A DNA stretch of 64,000 nucleotides from assembly GCF_026342735.1 (NCBI RefSeq), contig NZ_JAPEMM010000001.1:372001-436000 (forward strand). The letters run 5' to 3'. Source of the DNA: Streptomyces sp. NBC_00193 (GTDB lineage Bacteria > Actinomycetota > Actinomycetes > Streptomycetales > Streptomycetaceae). Below are positions 18,690-27,040 of the stretch, in pieces (positions within the stretch are counted from its first letter, which is position 1; each line of letters begins with the position of its first letter). The notes under the pieces are model-generated. The model was not told the DNA's origin, did no database searches, and saw nothing but the letters and a program-made list of their open reading frames with translations. The translations under genes were made by a program, and so were the position numbers.

Positions 18690-20102
18690 ATGGCAGCAGC
18701 GCAAGCACCACGGACAGGCAGCAGCGACCGTACGGTCATCCCCCGGCTGGAGGGCTCCCCGCTGCTCGGGTCGCTCGCCGACCTGAAGTCGGACGCCCTC
18801 GGTACGTACCAGCGGGCGCGGCACCTGCACGGCGACGTCGTACGGATCACGGCCGGTCCGCCGGGGCTGCGCACCGAGCTGCACTGCGTGTTCTCGGCGG
18901 AGGGGGCGCAGCAGGTCCTGGCCACGCAGGCGGCCAATTTCCGCAAGGACAACGCCATATACCAAGAGGTCCGCGACGCCCTCGGCAACGGCCTGCTCAC
19001 CAGCCAGGACGAGGACTACCTGCGCCAGCGGCGGCTGGTGCAGCCGCTGTTCACCAAGCGCCGGGTGGACGGGTACGCGGACGCCGTCGCGACCGAGACC
19101 GCTGCCACCCTCACCGCCTGGGAGGCGGCCCCGGACGGGGTCGTCGACGTCGCGGACGAGATGATGGCCCTGGCCCTGCGCGCCGTCGCCCGGATCCTCT
19201 TCGGCACCGACGTGGACGCCGCCGCCGACGTCGTGGACCGGTCCTTTCCGGTCATCACCGCCTACGTGATGCGCCGCGGCTACTCCCCCGTCAACGTCCC
19301 CCGCGACTGGCCCACTCCGGGCAACAAGCGGGCGGCCGCGGCGATGGACGAGCTGTACGCGGTGTGCGACGGGATCATCGCCGAGCGCCGCAGCAGCGGC
19401 AGCGGCAGCGGCAGCAAGGAAGCCGGAGCCGACGAGGACCTGCTGTCCTTGCTCGCTGCCGCGAGCAGTGTGGACGACGGGGAGTTCGACGCCACCGAGC
19501 TGCGCGAACAGGTCCTGATCTTCCTGCTCGCCGGGCACGAGACGACCGCCACCTCGCTGGCCTTCTCCCTGCACCTGCTGGCCCGCCATCCCGAGCTCCA
19601 GGAGCGGGCCCGCGCCGAGGTCACCGCGGTGCTGGGAGACCGTACGCCCGGAGCCGCCGACCTCGACCGGCTCCCGTACCTCACCCAGGTGCTCAAGGAG
19701 GCCATGCGGCTCTACCCGGCGGCCCCGGTGCTCGGTCGCCGCTCGGTGGCCGCGGCGGAGGTCGACGGGCACACCATCCCGGCCGGCGCCGACGTGATCG
19801 TGGCGCCGTGGGTGACCCACCGCCACCCCGGCTACTGGCCGGATCCGGAGCGTTTCGATCCCGACCGGTTCACCCCGGAGGCGGAGGCGGCCCGGCCGCG
19901 GTACGCCTGGCTGCCCTTCGGCGGCGGACCGCGCGCCTGCATCGGGCAGCACTTCTCCATGCTGGAGTCGGTGATCGCGCTGGCGATGCTGCTGCGGGCC
20001 TACGAGTTCGAGGCGGTGGACACCGAGGTGTCCGTCACCGCCGGGATCACCTTGCGCACCACCGGTCCGGCGCGCTGCCGGATCCGTCGCGCGGGCTCCT
20101 GA
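18690..20102 (+). CDS. Cytochrome P450
   Basis: A 470-aa heme monooxygenase. Class features are all present: I-helix oxygen-binding motif LLAGHETTATS, K-helix ExxR (KEAMRLYPAAP), meander PERFDPDRF, and the heme loop FGGGPRACIGQ with the thiolate ligand Cys417. The length, the N-terminal GDVVRI block and the PRACIGQHFSMLE end resemble the bacterial P450s close to CYP102-type heme domains, but no reductase is fused and no ferredoxin gene is adjacent, so electrons must come from elsewhere. A short Ser/Gly run (SSGSGSGSKEAG) sits in a surface loop. The substrate cannot be read. It is not obviously in an operon. A 24-nt perfect palindrome begins directly after the stop codon. Confidence 0.92.
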   Translation: MAAAQAPRTGSSDRTVIPRLEGSPLLGSLADLKSDALGTYQRARHLHGDVVRITAGPPGLRTELHCVFSAEGAQQVLATQAANFRKDNAIYQEVRDALGNGLLTSQDEDYLRQRRLVQPLFTKRRVDGYADAVATETAATLTAWEAAPDGVVDVADEMMALALRAVARILFGTDVDAAADVVDRSFPVITAYVMRRGYSPVNVPRDWPTPGNKRAAAAMDELYAVCDGIIAERRSSGSGSGSKEAGADEDLLSLLAAASSVDDGEFDATELREQVLIFLLAGHETTATSLAFSLHLLARHPELQERARAEVTAVLGDRTPGAADLDRLPYLTQVLKEAMRLYPAAPVLGRRSVAAAEVDGHTIPAGADVIVAPWVTHRHPGYWPDPERFDPDRFTPEAEAARPRYAWLPFGGGPRACIGQHFSMLESVIALAMLLRAYEFEAVDTEVSVTAGITLRTTGPARCRIRRAGS

Positions 20103-20126
20103 CCCGGCGGCCGGCCGGCCGCCGGG
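20103..20126. terminator. 24-nt perfect palindrome between convergent stops
   Basis: The 24 bases between the P450 stop and the MFS stop are a perfect palindrome (CCCGGCGGCCGG / CCGGCCGCCGGG). It fills the gap exactly and can act as a terminator on both strands. Confidence 0.8.
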
Positions 20127-21689
20127 TCAGGCCCCAGCGGCCGGTGTGTGGTTGCCCTGGAGGCGGGCGAGGTCCGAGGGCCGCACCTGGATGACGAAGA
20201 GCGCGATCAGCGCCGTGATCAGGGTGAAGACGGCTGCCGCCACGAAGGCGGCGCTGACGCCCGAGGTGAGGACCTGGTCGCTCCAGGGCTTCGGGAACTG
20301 CTTGGTCTTGGCGAAGAAGAGCTTCTGTTCGGGTGTGGCGGTGCGCAGGAAGGAGCCCACCTGGTCCTTGGCCTCGTTGCGGCTGGCCGTGCCGAAGACC
20401 GTGACCAGGATGGACAGGCCGAGCGAGCCGCCCACCTGCTGCATCGCGTTCAGGAGTCCGGAGGCCGCACCCGATTCCCGGTCGGGGACGTTCGAGAGGG
20501 CCATCAGGGTCAGGGACACGAACTGCATGCCCATGCCGGCGCTGAACAGCAGCATCGGGCCCAGGATGCTGCCCAGGTAGGTCGAGTGGATGTCGGTCTG
20601 CGTGAGCCAGGCCAGTCCGGCGGCCGAGAGCAGGGAGCCGGTCACCATGAACGGCTTCGGCCCGAACTTCGGCAGCAGCTGCGAGGTCATCCCCGCCGTC
20701 ACCGCGATCATCGCGCTGACCGGCAGGAAGGCGAGCCCGGCCCGCAGCGGGCTGAAGCCCAGCACGTTCTGCACGAACAGGGTCAGGAAGAAGAACATGC
20801 CGAAGATCGCGCAGGCGAAGAAGAGCATGATCGCGTACGTGCCGGCCCGGTTGCGGTCGGCGAACATGTGCAGCGGGGTGATGGGCTGGGGCGAGCGCCG
20901 TTCGTTGATGACGAACAGGGTCAGCAGAACCACGGCCGCCGCGAAGGAGCCGAGCGTCAGCCCGTCCAGCCAGCCGTCCTGGGACGCGCGGATGAATCCG
21001 TAGACCAGTGCCACCATGCCGATGGTGGAGAGCAGGGCGCCCGCGAGGTCGAAGTGTCCGGGGCGGCGTGCGGATTCGCGGATCACCTTCGGGGTGACCA
21101 GCGCGATCAGCAGCGCGATGGGGACGTTGACGAAGAGCACCCAGCGCCAGTTCAGCCACTCCACGAGCACCCCGCCGGCCAGCAGCCCGATCGCGCCGCC
21201 GCCGGCCGAGACGCCGGCGAAGACCCCGAAGGCCCGGTTGCGTTCGGGTCCTTCGCGGAAGGTGGTGGTGATCAGTGCGAGGGCGGTCGGGGAGGCGATG
21301 GCGCCGCCGACGCCCTGGAGGGCGCGGGCGCCCATCAACTGGCCCGCGTTCTGGGCGAATCCGCCCAGCAGGGAGGCCAGGCCGAAGAGCAGGACGCCGA
21401 AGATGAAGACGCGCCGCCGGCCGAGGATGTCGCCGGTGCGGCCGCCGAGGAGCAGCAGTCCGCCGAAGGTGAGGGTGTAGGCGTTGACGACCCAGGACAG
21501 GCTCTCGGTGGAGAAGTCGAGTGCGGTCTGGATGTGCGGCAGCGCGATGTTCACGATGGTGATGTCGAGAACGACCATGAGCTGGCAGGAGGCGAGCACG
21601 AACAGGGCTAGCCCGTGATGGCCTTCGCTGTCTCGGACCTTGCCGTCGGTCCCGGTGCTGGTACTGCTCGGCGTAGCGTTCGGGTCCAC
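20127..21689 (-). CDS. MFS drug/solute exporter, DHA2 (EmrB/QacA) family
   Basis: A 520-aa proton-coupled antiporter with 14 predicted membrane helices. Helix 1 carries the DHA2 motif LDITIVNIALPHIQ, loop 2-3 motif A reads GGRTGDILGRRRVF, and helix 5 has the antiporter-like GVSAGGGAIGLLAGG. The C-terminal part contains an extra loop with KLFFAKTKQFPK. The family exports drugs, dyes or amino-acid derivatives; the substrate here is unknown. GTG-21689 is chosen because it begins the hydrophilic N-terminus (VDPNATPSSTSTGTDG); no good ribosome site is present. It is divergent from the S9 peptidase gene, and the 111-nt shared gap holds the GntR-type motif found across the collagen/hydroxyproline cluster. 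The exporter may therefore be co-regulated. Confidence 0.9.
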   Translation of the reverse strand: MDPNATPSSTSTGTDGKVRDSEGHHGLALFVLASCQLMVVLDITIVNIALPHIQTALDFSTESLSWVVNAYTLTFGGLLLLGGRTGDILGRRRVFIFGVLLFGLASLLGGFAQNAGQLMGARALQGVGGAIASPTALALITTTFREGPERNRAFGVFAGVSAGGGAIGLLAGGVLVEWLNWRWVLFVNVPIALLIALVTPKVIRESARRPGHFDLAGALLSTIGMVALVYGFIRASQDGWLDGLTLGSFAAAVVLLTLFVINERRSPQPITPLHMFADRNRAGTYAIMLFFACAIFGMFFFLTLFVQNVLGFSPLRAGLAFLPVSAMIAVTAGMTSQLLPKFGPKPFMVTGSLLSAAGLAWLTQTDIHSTYLGSILGPMLLFSAGMGMQFVSLTLMALSNVPDRESGAASGLLNAMQQVGGSLGLSILVTVFGTASRNEAKDQVGSFLRTATPEQKLFFAKTKQFPKPWSDQVLTSGVSAAFVAAAVFTLITALIALFVIQVRPSDLARLQGNHTPAAGA

Positions 21690-21742
21690 TTTTTCGACGC
21701 TAAACCTGTACCCGGGGTGACACCACTCGAACGGCCTAGGCC

Positions 21743-21789
21743 ATGTGGCATATGCAGTGTGATATGTGCCGTGTAGTATTTCACATGAC
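21743..21789. promoter_or_regulatory. Operator cluster in front of the S9 peptidase (regulon copy F)
   Basis: The 18-mer TGTAGTATTTCACATGAC (21772-21789, plus strand) matches the motif shared by six promoters in the window. Two further related cores lie upstream: ATGTGGCAT (21743-21751) and ATGTGCCGT (21764-21772), the first two spaced 21 bp centre to centre. The copy ends 12 nt before the peptidase ATG, which has no Shine-Dalgarno sequence. Confidence 0.6.
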
Positions 21790-21800
21790 ACACTGATTCC

Positions 21801-23900
21801 ATGGATCGCATGGATGACTTCCTCAGGCTCTCCGCGAGCACCGCCCGGTTCACCTACGGCGCCCCGCGCGCCTTCTCCTTCGGCGACGAAGGCCGGCTCC
21901 TCTGGTTCCTCCGCTCCACCGGCCCCACCGATCCCTTCGACGGCCTCTGGGTCCTGGACACCGCCACCGGCGCCGAAACCCGGCTCGCCGACCCCCGCGA
22001 ACTGTCCCCCGAGCCCGCGCCCCTCCCCGTCGTCGAGCGCCGGCTGCGCGAACGCTCGCGGCTCGTCGCCGCCGGGATCGGCTCGTACGCGCTCTCCGCC
22101 GACGGGCGCACCGCGGTGTTCGCGCTCTACGGGCGCCTGTACTGCGCCGCGTACGAAGGCGCCCGCGCGGCGGACGCCGGAGCGCCCGCGCAGCCCAAGG
22201 AACTCCCCACCGCCGGGCCCGTCTTCGACCCCCGCCCCAGCCCCGACGGCTCGCGCATCGCCTACGTCACCGGCGACGCCCTGCACACCGTCCCCGGCGG
22301 CCGGGTCAGCCCCGACGACGGAGCCCGCTGGGGCGTCGCGGAGTTCGCCGCCGCCGAGGAGCTCGACCGGCACCGCGGGCACTGGTGGTCCCCCGACGGC
22401 GAGCGCCTGCTGGCCGCCCGCGTCGACGAATCCGCCCTCCAGCGGCGCTGGTTCGCCGACCCGGCGCACCCGGAGCTGCCGGCCGAGGACTTCGCGTACC
22501 CCGAGGCGGGCGGCCCCAACGCCGACGTGCGGCTCTGGGTGCTCGGACCGGGCCCGGACACCGCCGTGCGGCTCGACTGGGACACCGAGACCTACCCCTA
22601 CGTCTCCGACGCGGACTGGGACTCGCCCACCGAGATCCTGCTCACCGTGCACGACCGGCTCCAGCGGAACGTCCTGCTGCTCTCCGCCGACCCGGACACC
22701 GGCCGCACCCGGGAGCTGTCGCGCACCACGCACCCCCAGTGGGTGGACCCCATGCTCCCCGGCACCCCGGCGCGCCTGGCCGACGGCCGGATGCTCACCT
22801 CGGCCGACACCCCCGGCGGGGCCGCCCGCGCGCTCGCGCTGGACGGCGCGCTCCTCACCGGGGACGGGCTCCAGGTCCGCAAGGTGGCCGGCACCCACGG
22901 GAACCGCCTGCTGATCGAGGCCGGGCAGCGCGACCCCTCCGAGCAGCAGGTGCTCCTCCTGGACCCGGACACGGGCGACCTGACCCCGCTCGCGGACGGG
23001 ACCGGGGTGCATTCCATCCAGGCCGCAGCGGGGGCACTGCTGCTGACCTCCGCCGACGCCGACGGGATCCGGCGCGTCCTGCGGAGCCCCGACGGGCGCG
23101 AGTTCGTCCCCGGCGACCTGTCGCAGCCGCTGCCGTACCGGGTGGTCCCGGTGCTGGAGCGGGTCACCGAGCACGCGGTGCCCACCGCCCTGGTCCTGCC
23201 GCGCGGGCACGTCCCCGGTACGCGGCTGCCCGTCCTGATGGACAGCTACGGCGGCCCCGGCATGCAGGACGTCAGCGCCGAGCCGCGCCGCTGGCAGCAC
23301 CGGCAGTGGTGGGCCGACCAGGGCTTCGCCGTGGTCACCGTCGACAACCGCGGCACCGCGTACGTCTCGCCGCGGCACACGCACGCCATGTACCGGGGCT
23401 TCTCCGAGGTCACCCTGGAGGACCAGGTCGCCGCCCTGCAGGCGCTCGGGGCGCGCCACGGCGACCTCGACCTGACCCGGGTCGGCGTCCGGGGCTGGTC
23501 GTACGGCGGGTACCTGTCCGCGCTCGCGGTGCTGCGCCGCCCGGACGTCTTCCACGCGGCGGCGGCCGGGGCCGCCCCGACCGACTTCCGGCAGTACGAC
23601 ACGGCGTACACCGAGCGGTACCTGGGTCTGCCCCAGGAGCACCCGGAGGTGTACGAGCGGGACAGTCTGCTCGCCGACGCCGCGGGGCTGCGCCGGCCGC
23701 TGCTGCTGGTCACGGGGCTGGCCGACGACAACGTCCACCCCTCGCACACCCTGCGGCTCTCGCAGGCCCTGACCGACGCGGGCCGCCCGCACCAGCTCCT
23801 CGCACTGCCGGGGGTCACGCACATGACCCCCGGCGGGGTGCGGGAGAAGGTCATGGCGCTGGAGCTGGAGTTCTTCCGCAAGGAGCTCGGCCTGGCCTGA
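21801..23900 (+). CDS. S9 family prolyl oligopeptidase / dipeptidyl peptidase IV-like
   Basis: A 699-aa serine peptidase without a signal peptide, so cytoplasmic. The N-terminal two-thirds is a DPP-IV-type beta-propeller (for example AFSFGDEGRLLWFLRS, HWWSPDGERLLAARVDE). The C-terminal alpha/beta-hydrolase has nucleophile elbow GWSYGGY (Ser567), the acid in LADDN (Asp642/643) and His674 in GVTHMTPGG. The EEL-type glutamates of DPP-IV are suggested by FAAAEELDRH, consistent with release of X-Pro dipeptides from the N-terminus. This would process proline-rich peptides such as collagen fragments after import. It is the leftmost member of the proposed regulon, with the shared motif directly in front. 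The adjacent peptide importer converges on it and is separated by an 18-bp terminator. Confidence 0.88.
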   Translation: MDRMDDFLRLSASTARFTYGAPRAFSFGDEGRLLWFLRSTGPTDPFDGLWVLDTATGAETRLADPRELSPEPAPLPVVERRLRERSRLVAAGIGSYALSADGRTAVFALYGRLYCAAYEGARAADAGAPAQPKELPTAGPVFDPRPSPDGSRIAYVTGDALHTVPGGRVSPDDGARWGVAEFAAAEELDRHRGHWWSPDGERLLAARVDESALQRRWFADPAHPELPAEDFAYPEAGGPNADVRLWVLGPGPDTAVRLDWDTETYPYVSDADWDSPTEILLTVHDRLQRNVLLLSADPDTGRTRELSRTTHPQWVDPMLPGTPARLADGRMLTSADTPGGAARALALDGALLTGDGLQVRKVAGTHGNRLLIEAGQRDPSEQQVLLLDPDTGDLTPLADGTGVHSIQAAAGALLLTSADADGIRRVLRSPDGREFVPGDLSQPLPYRVVPVLERVTEHAVPTALVLPRGHVPGTRLPVLMDSYGGPGMQDVSAEPRRWQHRQWWADQGFAVVTVDNRGTAYVSPRHTHAMYRGFSEVTLEDQVAALQALGARHGDLDLTRVGVRGWSYGGYLSALAVLRRPDVFHAAAAGAAPTDFRQYDTAYTERYLGLPQEHPEVYERDSLLADAAGLRRPLLLVTGLADDNVHPSHTLRLSQALTDAGRPHQLLALPGVTHMTPGGVREKVMALELEFFRKELGLA

Positions 23901-23917
23901 GGCGCCGCCGGAACGAA

Positions 23918-23958
23918 GGGAGGGCCCCGGAGCGAGATCATCGCTCCGGGGCCCTCCC
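23918..23958. terminator. Strong bidirectional terminator
   Basis: Perfect 18-bp stem (left arm 23918-23935, right arm 23941-23958, GGGAGGGCCCCGGAGCGA and its complement) with loop GATCA. It separates the convergent S9 peptidase gene and peptide-importer operon. Confidence 0.9.
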
Positions 23959-23997
23959 CGTACCCGGGTTCCCCGCCGGTCCCCCGGGCGTCCGCGG

Positions 23998-25023
23998 CTA
24001 CGCCATGTGGCAGGCCACCTCACGGGAGGCGACCGTCCGCAGCAGCGGCCGTTCGGTGCGGCAGATCTCCTGCGCCACGGGGCACCTGGGGTGGAAGGTG
24101 CAGCCCGGGGGCGGGGCGGCCGGACTCGGCGGATCGCCGAGCAGCACGATCCGCTCGCGCCGCCGCTCCGCCGCCGGGTCGGGCAGCGGTACGGCGGACA
24201 ACAGCGCCCTGGTGTACGGGTGCTGGGGGTTCTCGTAGAGCGACTTCTTGTCGCCCATCTCCACGATTCGGCCGAGGTACATGACCGCGACCCGGTCGCT
24301 GACCCGTTTGACGACCGAGAGGTCGTGCGCGATGAACACGTAGGCCAGGCCCAGTTCGGCGCGCAGCCGCTCCATCAGGTTGACGATCTGCGCCTGGACG
24401 GAGACGTCGAGCGCCGAGACCGGTTCGTCGGCGACGATCAGCCGGGGGTTGGTGGCGAGCGACCGGGCGATGCCGATGCGCTGCGCCTGGCCGCCGGAGA
24501 ACTCGTGCGGATAGCGGTCGATGTGCTCCGGGATCAGTCCGACGAGCTCCATCAGCTCGGCGGCCCGGCGGCGGGCGTCCGCCGCGCCCGAACCCTGCAC
24601 GAGCAGCGGGTCGGAGATGATCCGGGCCACCGTCTGGCGGGGGTTGAGGGAGGAGTGCGGGTCCTGGAAGACCATCTGGAGGTTCCGGCGCAGCGGGCGC
24701 AGGGCGCGCTGGGAGAGCCGGCTGATGTCCTGGCCGTCGAACTCCACGCTTCCGGAGGTCGGTTCCAGCAGCCGGACGAGCATCCGCCCGGTGGTGGACT
24801 TGCCGCAGCCCGACTCCCCTACGAGGCCCAGGGTGCGGCCGGCCTCCAGGTCGAAGGAGACTCCGTCGACGGCGCGCACGGGCGCCCCCCGGCGCCCGGT
24901 CGCGGACCGCTTCCCGGGGAAGGCCATCGTCAGGTCGCGGACGCTCAGCAGCGGCGGCGGGACCTCGGCGCGGGCCGCCGGGACCCGGGCGGTGCGGGGA
25001 CCCGTCTGGTTCGGCGTGGTCAT
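23998..25023 (-). CDS. Peptide ABC transporter ATP-binding protein (DppF/OppF type)
   Basis: A 341-aa ATPase, the second of two in this importer. Walker A GESGCGKST, Q-loop MVFQDPHSSLNPR, signature FSGGQAQRIG, Walker B LIVADEPVSALD and switch His in FIAHDLS are all intact. The C-terminal oligopeptide-transporter extension ends in a cysteine-rich segment (GCTFHPRCPVAQEICRTERP), typical of Opp/Dpp ATPases that bind an Fe-S cluster. It drives import of peptides delivered by the lipoprotein encoded at 28043. It is the last gene of a five-gene operon, and its ATG overlaps the stop of the preceding ATPase in ATGA. Confidence 0.93.
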   Translation of the reverse strand: MTTPNQTGPRTARVPAARAEVPPPLLSVRDLTMAFPGKRSATGRRGAPVRAVDGVSFDLEAGRTLGLVGESGCGKSTTGRMLVRLLEPTSGSVEFDGQDISRLSQRALRPLRRNLQMVFQDPHSSLNPRQTVARIISDPLLVQGSGAADARRRAAELMELVGLIPEHIDRYPHEFSGGQAQRIGIARSLATNPRLIVADEPVSALDVSVQAQIVNLMERLRAELGLAYVFIAHDLSVVKRVSDRVAVMYLGRIVEMGDKKSLYENPQHPYTRALLSAVPLPDPAAERRRERIVLLGDPPSPAAPPPGCTFHPRCPVAQEICRTERPLLRTVASREVACHMA

Positions 25024-26054
25024 CGGGTCACCTCCCGGACGGCGCCCGCGAAGTGGCAGGCCGTCTCGCGGCCGGCGTCGCCGTACGGCAGGAGTTCGGG
25101 CCGCACGGTGGCGCAGCGCTCCCGGTCCTCCTCGCCGCTCGCGGCGGCCACGGAGCACCTCGGGGCGAACGCGCAGCCCGGGGCGGGGGCGAGCAGGGAG
25201 GGCGGGGAGCCGGGGATGGCCCGCAGCGGTTCGTCGTCGGCGTCGTCCAGCCGGGGCAGGGAATCGAGCAGCCCCCGGGTGTACGGGTGCGCCGGGTCGG
25301 CGAACAGGTCGTCCACCGGGGCCTGTTCGGCGGCCCTGCCGCCGTACATGACGAGCACCTCGTGGGCGACGCGGGCGACCACGCCCAGATCGTGGGTGAT
25401 CATGACGACGCCGAGTCCGCGCTCCTGCTGGAGTCCGGCGATCAGCTCCAGGATCTGCGCCTGCACGGTGACGTCGAGCGCGGTGGTGGGCTCGTCGGCG
25501 ATGAGCAGTTCGGGTTCGCAGGCCAGCGCCATGGCGATCATCGCGCGCTGGCGCATGCCGCCGGAGAACTGGTGGGGGTACTCCCCGGCCCGGCGGGCGG
25601 GTTCGGGGATGCCGACCTCGCCGAGCATGTCGACGGCGCGCCGTTTCGCGGCGGCCCGGCCGGCCCGGAAGTGGACCCGGAAGTGCTCGGCGATCTGCTC
25701 GCCGACCGTGTAGTAGGGGTGCAGGCTGGACAGCGGGTCCTGGAAGATCATGGCCATCTTGCGGCCGCGCAGCTTGGAGAGCTCCTTCTCGGACTTGGTG
25801 GTCAGTTCCTGTCCGTCGAGGGCGATGGAGCCGCCGATCTCGGCGCCCCGGTGCAGGCCCATGACGGCGAGGGAGGTGACGGACTTGCCCGAGCCGGACT
25901 CGCCGACGATGCCGAGCGTGCGGCCGGCCTCGACGGTGAAGCCGAGGGAGTCGACGGCGCGTACGGTGCCGCGCGGGGTGGTGAAGGTGACCTGCAGGTC
26001 GCGGACTTGGAGCAGCGGGGTCGCGGGGGCCGCGGCGTGCGAAGGCGGAGCCAT
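25020..26054 (-). CDS. Peptide ABC transporter ATP-binding protein (DppD/OppD type)
   Basis: A 344-aa ATPase, first of the pair. Walker A GESGSGKSV, Q-loop MIFQDPLSSLHPYY, signature FSGGMRQRAMIA, Walker B LLIADEPTTALDVTVQAQ, switch His MITHDLGVVA, and the C-terminal Cys segment GCAFAPRCSVAAASGEEDRERC are present. The OppD/DppD assignment follows from the GGMRQR signature and gene order. Both ends overlap neighbours (TGATG with the upstream permease, ATGA with the next ATPase), indicating tight translational coupling. An Opp-type longer linker between the Cys residues is a minor peculiarity. Confidence 0.93.
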   Translation of the reverse strand: MAPPSHAAAPATPLLQVRDLQVTFTTPRGTVRAVDSLGFTVEAGRTLGIVGESGSGKSVTSLAVMGLHRGAEIGGSIALDGQELTTKSEKELSKLRGRKMAMIFQDPLSSLHPYYTVGEQIAEHFRVHFRAGRAAAKRRAVDMLGEVGIPEPARRAGEYPHQFSGGMRQRAMIAMALACEPELLIADEPTTALDVTVQAQILELIAGLQQERGLGVVMITHDLGVVARVAHEVLVMYGGRAAEQAPVDDLFADPAHPYTRGLLDSLPRLDDADDEPLRAIPGSPPSLLAPAPGCAFAPRCSVAAASGEEDRERCATVRPELLPYGDAGRETACHFAGAVREVTR

Positions 26055-27040
26055 CAGTACCTCACCCTCGGGTCGATGACGGCGTACAGGAGGTCGACGG
26101 CGAGGTTCGCGACGACGATGAAGAAGGCGGCCAGCAGGGTGACTCCGAGCACCACGGGCTGGTCCGAGCTGACCAGGGCCCCGTAGAACAGCCTCCCGAT
26201 ACCGGGGAGTCCGAAGATGGACTCGGTGATGACGGCTCCGGCGAGCAGGCTGCCGAGGTCCATGCCGAAGATGGTGAGGATCGGGGTCATCCCGGAGCGC
26301 AGTCCGTGTTTGACCACGACGGTGCGCTCGGGCATTCCCTTGGCGCGGGCGGTGCGGATGTACGGCTCGGCCATGGCCTCGATCATCGAACCGCGGCTCT
26401 GGCGGGCGTACATGGCGGCGTAGAGCAGGGCGAGGGCGGTCCAGGGCAGGAGCAGGTTGCTCGCCCAGGCGAGGGGGTTGTCGGTGAAGGCCTGGTAGGT
26501 GGGGTAGGGCAGGAGCCCGGCGATCCGGATGACTCCGTAGATCAGCATCACGGAGGTGAAGTACACGGGCAGGGAGGCGGCGGCGACCGCGCCCACCATG
26601 AGGACCTTGTCCGTGGCCGTGTCCTTGCGCAGGGCGGCGGTGACTCCCGCGCCGAGGCCGAGGACGAGCCAGAGGGCGGCGGCGCCGACGGCGAGGGAGG
26701 CGGAGACCGGGAGCCGGTCCATCAGCAGGTCCCAGACCGGCAGGGAGTTCTCGTAGGAGTAGCCCAGGCAGGGGAAGTCGCACTGGACGGCGTACTGGCC
26801 GGTGCCGAGGGTGCGTCCGGTGAAGATCCCGGTGAGGAACTCGCCGAACTGCCGCCACAGCGGCCGGTCGAGGCCGAGGTAGGCGCGTACGTCGGCCAGC
26901 CGCTCGGCGCTGCAGGTCTTGCCGCAGGCGGCCGCGGCCGGGTCGGAGGGGAGCACGTAGAAGATGAGGAAGGTGACGGCGGCGATGGCGAGGAGGACAC
27001 CGGCCAGGGCGAGCAGCCGGCGCGCGAGGTAGAGGATCAC
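26054..27040 (-). CDS. Peptide ABC transporter permease (DppB type)
   Basis: A 328-aa inner-membrane permease. It begins with the DppB-type helix ILYLARRLLALAGVLLAIAAVTFLIFYVLP, then an extended extracellular loop containing four cysteines (CGKTC, CDFPCLG), five more helices and the EAA-like loop MPERTVVVKHGLRSGMTPILTIFG. The extra Cys pairs in the first outer loop are typical of actinobacterial DppB proteins but of unknown use. It starts with GTG-27040, overlapping the upstream permease stop by 4 nt. Together with the DppC-like partner it forms the peptide channel. Confidence 0.92.
   Translation of the reverse strand: MILYLARRLLALAGVLLAIAAVTFLIFYVLPSDPAAAACGKTCSAERLADVRAYLGLDRPLWRQFGEFLTGIFTGRTLGTGQYAVQCDFPCLGYSYENSLPVWDLLMDRLPVSASLAVGAAALWLVLGLGAGVTAALRKDTATDKVLMVGAVAAASLPVYFTSVMLIYGVIRIAGLLPYPTYQAFTDNPLAWASNLLLPWTALALLYAAMYARQSRGSMIEAMAEPYIRTARAKGMPERTVVVKHGLRSGMTPILTIFGMDLGSLLAGAVITESIFGLPGIGRLFYGALVSSDQPVVLGVTLLAAFFIVVANLAVDLLYAVIDPRVRY

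Noticed and set aside
20127..24023. A minus-strand open frame of about 1,300 codons spanning the S9 peptidase and MFS genes
   Set aside because: Only the last about 520 codons make an MFS protein; the rest is Arg/Gly/Val-rich antisense of the S9 peptidase, typical of high-GC DNA. The same applies to long frames opposite the ngc, acnA, collagenase and Pnkp genes.
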